Origin: Rachycentron canadum
Lineage: Eukaryota; Chordata; Actinopteri; Carangiformes; Rachycentridae
Assembly (NCBI GenBank): GCA_038496675.1
Contig: CM076662.1
Coordinates: forward strand, 13,859,457 to 13,923,456
DNA: 64,000 nucleotides
Direction: 5' to 3'
Shown: positions 51,099-62,916 of the stretch, one piece after another
Numbering within the stretch: position 1 is the stretch's first letter
Layout: each line of letters begins with the position of its first letter
Notes under the pieces: model-generated
Database searches by the model: none
Told to the model about the DNA's origin: nothing
Seen by the model: only the letters and a program-made list of their open reading frames with translations
Made by a program: the position numbers and the translations under genes

Positions 51099-51330
51099 GA
51101 AAATTAGCAACTAGCTAACAAGCTGAGGTGCTAGCTATTTCCCTCTGGTGATGGTAGAGACCATGACAGAGTAAAAGGGGGAATGAATATTATAGTTTTA
51201 TAATCAATATCAATACCAATGTTATATGTGTATAAATAGGTAACTGACTTTAAATCGGAAAAATGTTATTACAGCTCGTTATGCTGCCACCTAGTGGCCA
51301 AAATAAATCCATGCTTTTTTGCTAAAAACA
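51099..51330 (+). mobile_element. probable decayed percomorph dispersed repeat
   Basis: The words CTAGCTAACAAGCTGAGG, GCTAGCTATTTCCCTCTGG, GAGACCATGACAGAG and GCCACCTAGTGGCCAAAAT recur in a repeat that I associate with percomorph genomes. Class and borders are uncertain. Confidence 0.4.
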
Positions 51331-52930
51331 GACATGAATTGTGACTAAATTAAATTATTGGTTGTTTTATTTTATTTTTTTTACTGCACCTGTTTCCTCT
51401 CATACAAAGACACTTCAAGGGATGTCATAATTTTTCAATGAAATATCTGACAGCCATCTTGTATGAAAAAAATATAAAACCATGAATACTGCATGTGCAG
51501 TATGTGTATGTGTGAGGCCAAATCCACTGGGGGGGAAAGTTAATTTCAGCCTCTTTTAGTTTTTAAAATGAACACGCTCTGTTCCTATTGAAAGCCCCCA
51601 GACAGAGCATGTCCATTTTGATTTATGGAGAGGAAATAGTTGCACTCTCCTTGCGGGTGGGCCAGTGAAACCAATGTCCCCCCTCACTCTGGCGTGGCGG
51701 CCTTGTGTTAGCTTCGGCGTAAACCCAAATCACAAGAGGTCACCATCTCCAATAGTCAGTTGCAAGTCTTAAATTACGGTTTGGTGAATATAGAGAAATA
51801 TTCCCAGATGCAGCTTCAGTTTGAGGGGTGAACCAGAAAGATACTTGATCGCTCCCAATACTCAAAGAAGGAAGGGCTGTCCTTTGCTGTGCTCCTTAAG
51901 AGCACATAATGGAGTGAATCCCTCGATCATTGAAAAGGAAAGAAAAGCTGGCTTCCATTCAAGCTGGAAAATCTATGTAAACCTGATGCATAGCAGTTAC
52001 TTAAACTGACATGTAAGACAATGAGTGCAGAATATTCACTTGTTACGAGGGAGTAATGTGTGACCTGACATATGAGGGTAATAATAAAACCAGACATGGT
52101 GTCATTGTTGAACACTCATTTACTGCTTCTCTGGTTCTCAGTACCTTTTTAATGGACTGTAAAAATCCAGGATGTGTCTCATGAATTCACATAATCGATG
52201 GCGGATATTACCTCCCCAAACGTACTAAGAGCAGAGCAAGAGCAAGAGAGCAGGTGTGCACATATAAAAACCATAACAAAATCACAGCAAAATGAAAAGA
52301 TTAAATAACTCTATTCGACACCTGGAAAAAATTTTAATAATACTACGCAGAGGGCATATAAAACAAAAACAATCATCCAAGGAGGTTAATAGGGGTCTAT
52401 AGCCATGAAGAGAAATATTATCGTAAAGCAGTCCAAAACAGTTCAGATATCATACGAGTCTACAACAAAGTAATTCATTTCCTTGAGGATGGTCAGGTCC
52501 AATAATTTACTGCTTAGAAAAGTTGTCACATCTATGCTGGCCTGCTCGTTGGAGAGACATGATGTAATTGCGATTAAGTGGTTGGTTTTGGTATCACCTC
52601 AGCGTGGTGTTCTCATGTCGTCATTGAGTGACGCGTTTCTGTGCTCCAAGGATTGCAAACCCTGATGAACCGAGCTGTTTCAAAGCTCTGCGACTGAGCT
52701 AACAAACACAAAATTTACTTTTCATCCTCTCTCAGAGGCCTGTCATATCTCCAAACTAATAAATTCTAGCACTAATATCTAGTGAAATGTTAGACCTGTA
52801 TAAATCAAGTTAAGGAACTTGACAACATTGGGTGTGAGCAAGTGAGTGACCCACTAAAACTCTGGTGTCTTGCATAAGTTGCATAAGAATGACAGAAGCA
52901 TGAATGACACACAGTGCATTAAATACGGTG

Positions 52931-52938
<8 letters not shown>

Positions 52939-52982
<44 letters not shown>
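52939..52982. repeat. (TG)22 microsatellite
   Basis: A perfect 44-nt run preceded by a short (TA)n, giving the spurious Cys-Val open frame at 52938. Confidence 0.95.
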
Positions 52983-52984
<2 letters not shown>

Positions 52985-55900
52985 CAAACTGGACTTTAAA
53001 ACTGACTTGTGTTCAATATCAGACAATGATAATGTTTTACTTGTTGGGGTACATCTTAAAATACAAATTAGGCTTTGGTCACTTCACCACTCTGTCCACT
53101 CTGCTTGTTTTTTTCCTCAAAATTGGCCTTGTTAGGCTGGCCATAGATTGCCATTTAATTATAATAATTATGATAATTAGGGAGATTATGTAACCAGTTA
53201 ATCATAGGCTCATTTGCTCAGTGGTTATACAATTGACTTACTTTCAAACCAAATGTACCCTAATGTCTAATAAGTGTCCTTCATATAATATAAGTTCAAC
53301 CATATGATCAGTTTAAACCTTTGTATAATCATTTGATTTAAGACCTTCATGGGCAGATAACACAATTACTCCTATGCAGTGAGTTATCTGACTGTTTTTT
53401 ACCATAATGCAATTGTATAAAGTAAATTGTTAAATAAAGTAAAGTAATAGGCTTATATCAGACTGGTTATAAATCATTTAGCAGCCAATGAACTACATAA
53501 ACTACGTCAACCAGCTGTTTTATGAAAAGGGAAACGCTCATCATATGTGTTCCTGTTTGCCGAAGTAAGCAATATTTAACGATTTACCCCTCTAATTTGG
53601 AGATTAAAGCTCACCACTAATGACAGAACACCACAGTGACTTGTAGATCTCCCTCTGGTCCTTAAAACCACAGAAGAGGAGCGTGACGCACTTTGTCATA
53701 TATATATAGACATGGCGATTCCACCTCTCTCGCATCAGAATGGAAAGAATGTCTTGATACATCCACCCCACACATAGGCCTACATACAAACATAAAAACA
53801 GCCCCTACATAAATAAAAACTAACATTAATATATAGCCACTCTTGTATATATGATGATTATTAAATGTGACTTTAATTGCATTCACTATAAAGTGAAACT
53901 GTGGCACAAACTGTGTGCAGATTCCAGTGTGTTTTCCCCACCAGGTGCGCTCCTCTAAATGTATAGGGTATTTCCGAGTATTGGGTGTCACGCACTTCCG
54001 AGGCCAAAATAATAATAAGAAATAGGATATAACCTGGAGGTGATAAGATACAAAATAAATGCAAAACAATTATTAAAACTAAGAAGCACTAAAAGTTGCA
54101 TAATATAAGCAAACTGCAGCCGTAAGTCTCGTCAGTCGACTTGCTGACTTTGGCACATAAATAAATCCAGCAAGCCGCGAAGCTCCCAAGTGGTCTCTTT
54201 GGCATTCCTCCCCTTGCGGGCTGCTGTTCAGCATGAATGGGAAGTGCCAAGGGCAGAAGGTTGAATGAAAGCTGGTATCAATGGGAGCCAAGTTGAGTCC
54301 AGTATACAGTTTTGTATGGGTTGGTAGTTTCAGCAGTGACCACGTACAGCTACAGAAAGTCTGAAGGAGAAATTCAGATTCAGTCAGTCAGCGAGGAACG
54401 TGGCACGAGGATCATAATTTCTTCCACAAAACTTAGCCAGCAGCCTCCAACAGACTGACTTACTGTGAAGGGTGTTTTGGATGTAATTTACAGAACTGTA
54501 TACAGGAAAGTACTGTACTCCATTAGTGCTATTACATAATACAAAATGTCATTATATCCTGTGCCATACCACCAATATCTGCTACATTAAATCAGATCTG
54601 AAGTTTGTGGTATTGAAGTTTCATGTTTGTTTTCAATGCCGGTATCACCTATAAATGGTTAAATGGTTTGTAAATTGTTGTGGTGAATGATAAATTAGAC
54701 TGCACTATGAAGTAAAAGCTCACAGCCACTGTGAAACTCTATTATTCCAGACAATCTCAAACGTCGATTCCAGTCTGGAATTGTTTTTGGGATAAAGTTG
54801 GGCTCCTTCTCAGAAGAAAAGAACTCAAATATTCAATGTTTCTGACTCTCAAAACATTGGTCTACCACAGGTGCAAGCTTTCCATACCAATTAGCAAGTG
54901 CTCCACCCACAAATTTTCCATCAAAACAAACTGGAAACACATAAAAAATGCACATTAAAATCAGAGTGATTGTCTTTGATATTCAATGCTTTAATTGAAA
55001 CCAGGCAGCAGAATTACTGAGCTCTGCTTTGACGGCTCCATGGTTTCCATCAGTAAAAAAGGGGATTCCTGAGTGATATCCTGAGGAACACTAGATTTCC
55101 TTTTAGAGGAAAACCAAACGGGGTAACACGTCAGTGTTTTGCATTGGCTTCATGGTCAATCGGCATTGCAGTTTTTTCTGTACCTGTAATGGACACTGGG
55201 TCAAAGGTTCATACTCCTCCTGTCTGCCACTCGCACATTTTGCGCAAAAGTTCAGTAACCACCTCACATATGGCAGGGCTGGGTAAACATCTGGTAATCT
55301 TTGTTTCAGCTTCTCAATAGCTCACCAGGCTATGGTCTTGCTCTGTGTACTCAATCTTCTCCAATTACATAGTTACTGGCTGCTCCCCTGAGGTTACGTG
55401 GACAAACCATTTGGGATTGCGGAAGGAGTTTCCACAAAATAGGTGTTGTCCAAAAATTCCTTGCAGTTATGGAAATAAACCCACAAAAAGAGAAAGTGAT
55501 ATTGAGACTCAGAAGAGTTGAGAATGAGCTTATGGGCATTTCTTTGGGTACATTTAACCAGAACCTTTTTTTCTTTTGTTGTTAACTTTTCATCTCTAAA
55601 CTTTGCAATTGAGTTTAAGTTCAATTTAAGTGAACAATCAAGTTAAAAAATACAATACTTCTTTTTAGCTACCCCAAAGAAGACATGTATGAAATGCTGG
55701 GCTGAGGGCATTTCAGAAGTTTCACTTAATTTCTAAATCCTTAGGCCAAAGATGGTTGCAATTATTCTTTCCGTTTGTGGTTGTATTGACTTTAAAAGTC
55801 ACAGTCCATGGTATTTGGCTAGTGGCTTCCTTTTGGAAGTTCTTAAAAGAACACGTCACAATAATTTGATGGTCCACACCCTCATTACTGACCCAATCTG

Positions 55901-58900
55901 TTGTCCTGGCAAGGCTTTACCTACTTTGTCAAACATGTTCCCTACTTTGTGTGGATGCAAAACTATAACTGATCATGTCCATTCATTCATTTACATTCAT
56001 AAACTGGTGTCTCTGGACAATGACTTCACAGGTCCCTCTGTCAAGGCTGTTCTTACCATGCTGGCAGGGAGCCATACGAGGCTGCCGGCCCAGGCTCCTT
56101 TTCACAAGTTCCACCCAGACGCTGCGTGCGCCGTCATCCTGCTGAAATGTAAACCCCAGATTCAGCTGTGTTTGTTATGGTTGTGCCGGCCCTGTGTGAA
56201 CATACAACTCTGTCACAACGTAGCTGTAACAGCGGGGCAATATTTCAACAACAATCTATTTGGTCAGCTGCAATTACATCACTAGGTGGTCAAACACATA
56301 AGTTTGCTGGAATGATAATTAGGATTATTTCACGGGCACTCTTAGCAAGGGTCCTAGACGCTTATTTCCTAACACACCTCGACATTCAATACAGGAGAAG
56401 TCAAGTGCTTTAAAGTATGTTTTCACAATGCCTGAACTTGACCCCACTGGACTGTGTTCACATTAGGGAGCACCACCATTACTGTTTGTGCTAGGGATGC
56501 TCTATTTAACAGCAGGGCCTGTTGTACCCCGTTGTCTCTTTTAATCATCTGGCAGCAGTATAAACAATAGTTCAGACTGAATGCTAGTCTCGCCCTTGAG
56601 ATCACTGGCCTGTTCCACTAATGGCTATGTACTTTCCAGAGAAAATGAGTAACCAAGAAAGTCTATATTTATCCTGAAATGACCCCAGTGTCAACCCCAT
56701 GAGGTGAGGCAGGGAGGGGGGGCACACATCCTTAACTTAAATCAAACCGCTGGCCCTGCAGGCTGCACGCAAGTGCAACAACCTTTGTGTGATTAATTTT
56801 TTCCTGTCCTCGTCAGCTCATGTGACCCAAAGTCACTAAAACACACCAGAGTCCAATAGGATTAAATGTTAAAATATAAATCCATAGTCTCTCTGTGAAT
56901 AGCTGGGGGTCTATGCAGTGTGGCATCAGTTGGGTGGGTAATTTATTGTGGGAGCTAAGTGTTTCCATTTGCAGTAAGAGCCACTAAAAACAGACCTGCT
57001 GAAGGTTTCTGGGGGGGCCTGCTTGTAAAAGTAGTGATGCGGTGTGAGCTGGCTCATGGCCTGACAACCTGTTTGGGGAGTAGTATAGATGGGGTTTTAA
57101 TGAATACATAATCCAGTCATCACAAAAGGACTCCTCACACTTGCCAAAATTGCAGCTTTGGACCACTTTGTTCCCATTCACTTTATGCAGAAAGGTGGCA
57201 TGCATTTTTAAAAAAGGTTTCCCAAAGAAATAAACAAAATCTGCAAAGAAATTTCTGTTGTTGGTTACTGTTACTAGGCTTCTTTGTTAATTCTCATGTG
57301 CAAAGATTTAAATGCAGGGCAATCATTTGATTTTAACAACTAGGGCAAAATATATGACCTGACTCCAGTGAATCAGCGAGAAAGAGGAAAACGTCAATTT
57401 ACATGTTTTTGATTGTTAGCCCTTTCAATATACAGCAAGACATTTGCAAGTATATGCATACTTCATACACAGCGCATATGGTCGAATCCCACCTGACCCC
57501 ACACAATACTGTCCTCACTCAAAGTGCTCAGGTTAAATCGCAATGAAATGAAATAGTTAATGAGTTGAACCTCACCATCAGCAACTTACTGCTGCCCTCT
57601 ACTGAATCCACTGTGCACACCTAACAACGATTTAAGAGAATTTTAAGAGAAAATTTTACATGGAATAATTTACCACCTCATGGCCAACCGGGAACCCTGT
57701 ATTTTGACAGGTAGGGGTATGTAGCCAGAATGACATGATGACACCTAACTTTTTAGGAATAACAAAAAGTATAGGAAGAAGTAATTACAAACACCTTATA
57801 CAAGATATAAACATGATTAGAATTAGTTTTTCTGCTTAACCACTTACTATTACTTACTGACTATTCAGCAAGTTAGCAAGTCATACAGTATTTATATGCT
57901 AGAAAGGCAAGCACTTCAGCAGAGTCCAGGTAGGTTGTAATGTGGGATTTCACCTGGAGTTGATTTGAGACTGATACTACTGTATAAAACCAGAGCCAAG
58001 TTTGGTTTGGCTCCCTAGCTGTTAACCCTGTCGCAGAGGAATGAGAAAAGTTTGTGAAACAAAAGCCAGAAAACCAAAGTGCGCCTCAAAGACCAAGGAA
58101 AACATAACAATAAGTGCAAAAGCACATGATATCATCATGCAGCTCAGCATCTGGGAAAGTACCATATTAACAGCCATGCAGAGCACATTTATGGTCCGAC
58201 ATAACCAAAGAAAGCTCTGAATCCAAACAACGTATGTGCAAAGAAAGCATCTTCACAATGAAATAAAGCAAAAACAGTACAAATTTACAGAAAAACATCT
58301 GCAGAACAATGTGTATTTTTCCAATACAGCAAAGGAGAAGATGTTACCACGTTGGTAGCCAGAGACAAGAACATGATGTTTTGATGTCAAGTGTCATATC
58401 ACTTTCTGTTGAGGACTACATATACAACCCCTGGTTGGACTCAAGCACCTTCCTTCCAGGAACGTTTTCTCCCAGCTCTAACATTAACCAACAGGCCTTA
58501 TTTCCTGAAACCAGAAACTCCCTCAGCAAAAGGAAACCCAGCAACACCTGCACTAGTAAGAGGCCGGCCAGGACTTGAGTCAAAAATCTGGCCATTATAA
58601 CCAGACAGTATAATATTGGAGTGGAAGTGATTTTTTAAAAATAATTTGTTAAACTAATTTTGATTCTCTGCATCAATTATGACATATATGCATTTCATGA
58701 CAAATACTACACATACTACTTGAGAGACAACTGCTGCATTGTTTACACATTGCCACATAACAGACATAAACTGAGGCAAAAAGCTTTAATTTTGTTTCAA
58801 ATAGACACTGAAAATCAGCCTATTTGTATTGCAATCACATGGCTCTGTATTTTGGAGTACAGTGCAACCCACATGTGCCCTCATAGGCCACAATCTTGGG

Positions 58901-60589
58901 CTGCTTTTTCCCAGCAAGAGTTGATTGATTGGCCATCAATGGAGACACGCTCCTTGAATGAGAGTGCTCACCACAGAACTATCGAGTAAACAGACTTGGA
59001 AGTCAAGGCCAGCAAAATCCCTTGTGTCTCCATACCATCCGTTAGGAAGGCAAAGCCGGATCTCATGTATCTGTGGTCAGACAAGACCGCCACCACTTCC
59101 TTGTATTGCAAGGCTGCTTCAAAACCACGCCAGTGTGCGCTCTATTTCCCTAACCTTTTTTTTAAGGGTTGGAATTCACATAACCATGTGGTGTGCTTCT
59201 GGAGTTTGGGACGTCCAAAATCTCACTGTTTATCACTCAAATCGACAAAAATAAACAGTCCACAGTGAAAACATTTTCAACTGTGCCAGAGGAACGCTTC
59301 ACAATGTCATAATTAGACATTCCTTTTGTGTTATCATGTGCTTGTGCTTTTAGTCTCACATCTTTCATGGTGGGCTGTGTTTAATACAAGTGATAAGTTC
59401 ATGCTAACTGGGACCAGACTGTTGAGTGAGGCTGTCAGTCTTCTTTCAAACACTCTTTATGTAAAGCGTCTTCCTGATTCATAATTCAGTGCTCAACCAC
59501 TTGCCAAATCAAATCTGGTCCACTGTTGACAAGGAGGAGTCCCCCTTTTGGTGAAAGCAGCCTGACACGGTCGGTCAGTCAGTCGATGCCAACAGTCTTG
59601 GTGTCAACAGGATGTTATGACAGCGGAGTGTACAAAGTGAGCCACTTCCACACAACAGCATGCACAGGCGGCTCAAACACTAATTAACATCCGTTTCTAA
59701 TTTGCACATGTTTTGATATTCTCTGTTGCAGTTTGTCACACAGGAGTTGACTACGAGAGGCGTTGCCTGTTGACTTTTTGTTAAGGAATAAAGCCTGGTT
59801 AGATTTCAGGAGACTTATTTCACTCTGGATTCTTCCACACAACTAAACCTAATTTGCTTTCCAGTTAATAAATTGTGGTTTCTCTGGCTTTAATGGTCAT
59901 TTTATGCCAGGATAGTATATTCAAGTGTTCTGCTCATTCCAGTCAATTGGTTGTTCAAAAAACCTTCAACTTGCCTTTAAAAACATTTCCAAGGCACTCA
60001 TCTCAAACTGGTGTTAAAAGGTGATAAAACCCCATATTTTAGTGTTCTCTAGCACAAGAAATTCTCAACTAATGAGACCCATATACTCCCCGTATATAAT
60101 GGCTTATGTATGCCTGATGACAATTTATCTTCCAAAACTCATGTTGGCAACATTTAAGAGACTGAGGGTGAAAACAACACATATTATACAATGCATAATG
60201 GGACAAAGGTTATTGATTGTTGTTTCTTTTAGTTTCTAACTATAAAAGTAATTTACAAGCGTGCTACCAGCGATTTAGTCAGAGACAGACCCACAGTTAT
60301 CACTTAGCCTTAGTTTTAAGGCCGGTAAATGATCGTCAAAGCCACTAGATGTCGCACTGGACCACCAGCAGTTTATGGTTAATGGTCAGTCTCTGACCGT
60401 CGGCCACCACTATCTTCTATAAAAACTGTAAAGCTATAAAACCAAGGGGGAATAGCCTCAAAACACACCACAAGCACAAATGAATCAAGTTCATTTGTGT
60501 ACACAGGCGCCAACATAAAAACAGCACAGCCTGTAACCCATGCTAGCACTGCTATATGCTCCAACAGCACTGCTAGCAGTTAGCCAGCT

Positions 60590-61090
60590 AGCGATAGCAA
60601 CAATTACCAGACACACTCAAGACAGCAAGTTAGCCGCGGTTGTTCTCCTGCCTTCTGTAGCCGGTCATTAATGAAAACAGACGTGTAACTTGACTGTAGC
60701 CATCATTTTACTCACTTTTCTTGTTGAAGAGAAGCCGCTTAAGAGTCAAACTGGAGCCTTTCAGCCGCCCGTTAGCTTTCCATCTCGGTACCGCCAGACC
60801 AGCCGCCATGGCCGACGCCTCCTCTGCTCTGGCTTGCCCCCCTCCCTCAAGTCTCTTCTTTCTTAAAATGAAGCAGCGATTTCTCTCAAGTGAAGAAAAT
60901 TATTGAAGGAGACTTTCACCTGTATGCTGCTATAAGTCATTTTTGCATGTGGGCGGCCCCTGTGTGATTATGAACGTGGGGGGGACCAGCGGCCTGTTCG
61001 TGCTGCGCAGGTGGCCATCTTTTCTTTTTTTTTCTTTTTTTTTAAATAGCAGGAAATACTGACGTGAGCGCCAAGATTAAACCGAAACAA
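60590..61090. other. CpG-rich island, possible promoter or first exon
   Basis: By eye this segment holds about 22 CpG dinucleotides in 500 bp, far above the surrounding DNA, with GC near one half. It includes GCCGCCATGGCC: an ATG at 60808-60810 in an ideal Kozak context that opens a 32-codon frame (MADASSALACPPP..., stop 60904-60906). It lies about 1.7 kb beyond the snap47 stop. It could be a promoter or first exon of an unrecognised transcript, or a CpG-rich transposon fragment; the upstream words CACTAGATGTCGCACTGG (60342-60359) and clustered GCTAGC/TTAGCC are typical of fish repeats. No coding family is recognised. Confidence 0.4.
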
Positions 61091-61234
61091 TGAGCTCAAA
61101 GACACAAATTCACCTTAGTAACTGTTCATCACACAATAGCAATTTGATCAACTGATAAACTAATAAAAATAAAAGGTAATTGCTTCAAATCAACAAAATA
61201 TTAGAATTAACAAACAATAATCTAATGTATAAGA

Positions 61235-62769
61235 AGTTGAGACTTAATTTTATTGCAAATTATATGTTGTTACAGACTGTTCATGGTGATGGTGAAAATG
61301 AATCCCGGTACTGCGCTGTAGGATGCAGGTGTACAATTTTTCCCTTGTAGCCTGAGCTAATTGTTGAGTTGTAGCAGCCAATTTTACGATAAATTGGCAT
61401 CATCAGCAAAAAGCCACAACCGTACAGAACTAAAACTGGGTTTTAAAGCATGGTGCAGATATTTCAAGTTAAACTAACTGCTAATTACAAGTTCACAGTG
61501 ATAACAGACCACATTAAAATTACAGAATTACAATATATGTCATTTCTTTACAGATAATATAGACTTTGAATAGTATCAATCTTAAGCAAGTCATATACAG
61601 TAGATGTGGTCCATAACATGGAGGATTTTGTGTATAATATTTAAAACCAGAGAGAGGGAGTGTTTTCTGTTCTGTCCCAGAACTTAGTTGCACATTTACA
61701 ATCGTCTGCCATTTGTTGATAATGAGACATTTCCACTTGATGCATTACAAAGCGGCAATATTGAGACATGCAACATTAAACCACAAGGAAATAATTTTCC
61801 AGAGGATAAGTGGCACCTGGGACCTGAGGAGCACATTTATCAAGACAGAAATAGTATAAAAGGGATGGCACAGGTATATCATTAGAAACACTGACATTAC
61901 TCTGATGATGCTGCAAGCCTTATCTAAAGGTCTATTATTTGCCAATTATTTTCATCAAGTTTGAATCAAGTTGTCCCTCTTTCTTACATCTGTCTTGTAA
62001 ACAACACCTATGAAATTAACATGCAATTTGTTTTGAATTTGTGCAGGGAGCAAAAAAAAAAAAAAAAGTTATTTGCTTTTTCGTTTCCATTTTGCCCTTT
62101 ACTGTGGTCGCTATCATTGCCGTCTCCCAGTGGGCACGGGGAAGGTGTAAACTGTTGTGTTTCCCTCAACAGCTTATTTTTTTTCACCTGACAGCGTCAC
62201 TGGGTGGACATGACATGCACTGTGGATTCATGCAATTTCCCCAGATCTCACTCCACCAACCAAGAGACTCCATCCCTCATAAACATGGCTCATTTATCAC
62301 AGGCACACATTTAAATTATTTCAAATAAAACAGTAAAATTAAAACATTTTGATTTGAACTAAAGGGTTAACTTACATAATGTAGAAAGTCTGCACAAAGT
62401 CCACAAAGTCTGTAAATTACTTAATTAATGTTCTTGCTTAATTTCTCTAAAAAAAGAACCAATCTTTTAAAAAATGCTCATAAGTTCTTCTTTTAAGTCA
62501 TAATAACTGATGTGCAAATGCAGTGTGTGCAGATGGGCTGTGGTGATTATCTTTAGTGTTAAACGGACATTGCTGCACTTCCCTGGGGTCACTCAACAGT
62601 TGAACCCATGTAACTGTACCATCAAATGCAACAAAAATTCTATGTGTAAGTCCCTACCGCTGTTTTTGCAATACTGCCTAACCATACCAACTCCATGAAG
62701 ACAATGAGGAAGCTTACAGTGCATTTTTAGAGGGGACATGGTGACCACATGCCATTTGGACAGTCAGAG
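61235..62769 (-). other. snap47: candidate 3' UTR of snap47
   Basis: The DNA beyond the snap47 stop is non-coding on the minus strand until a TTTATT (minus-strand AATAAA) at 61249-61254, the first canonical signal I could find. This gives a 3' UTR of about 1.5 kb. An A-rich run (62048-62065) lies inside it. The end is inferred only from the signal. Confidence 0.35.
61249..61254 (-). terminator. candidate poly(A) signal of snap47
   Basis: TTTATT on the plus strand reads AATAAA on the minus strand. It is the first such hexamer downstream of the snap47 stop. The GT-rich context after it is weak. Confidence 0.3.
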
Positions 62770-62916
62770 CTACAGAAGTCTTTTCATACGGCAGGTGTGC
62801 TTCTCAATGTGCATGGTGGCACGGTCCGTGGAGCTGGTCAGGACATCCAGAACTTCATCCTGCCTTTCCAGCTCGGTCTCTGCCTCCAGGGCAAGGTTCT
62901 TCAGCTGCATCAGCAT
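62770..62916 (-). CDS. snap47: SNAP-47, terminal coding exon (rest outside window)
   Basis: The exon encodes the last 48 residues of SNAP47, a SNAP-25-family SNARE without the palmitoylated cysteine cluster, which acts in intracellular membrane fusion. It begins in phase 0 after an acceptor (minus strand ...CTCTGTGCAG, ending at 62917) and stops at TAG (62770-62772). The residues form the C-terminal half of the second t-SNARE helix: LALEAETELERQDEVLDVL, then TDRATMHIEKH and RMKRLL. The glutamine in ELERQDE (exon residue 19, codon 62860-62862) falls where the ionic zero-layer Gln of Q-SNAREs lies. Hydrophobic residues follow heptad spacing on both sides. The match to SNAP47 rather than SNAP23/25/29 rests on RQDEVLDVL...DRAT...KH..RMKRL, as I remember human SNAP47, and on linkage to WNT9A. 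The ATG at the exon start is internal to the protein, not its start. Confidence 0.88.
   Translation of the reverse strand: MLMQLKNLALEAETELERQDEVLDVLTSSTDRATMHIEKHTCRMKRLL

Larger units (their letters stand above)
48542..60590. other. intergenic, no gene recognised
   Basis: No recognisable gene. The longest ATG-started open frame (55752-56285, 177 codons) has no family motif. A fragment at about 51099-51330 (CAACTAGCTAACAAGCTGAG, TAGCTATTTCCCTC, GCCACCTAGTGGCCAAAAT) looks like another decayed percomorph dispersed repeat. An A-rich run is at 49171-49187 and a (TG)22 microsatellite at 52939-52982. Confidence 0.5.

Noticed and set aside
52938..53135. Open frame starting with a Cys-Val repeat
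   Set aside because: Produced by the (TG)22 microsatellite.
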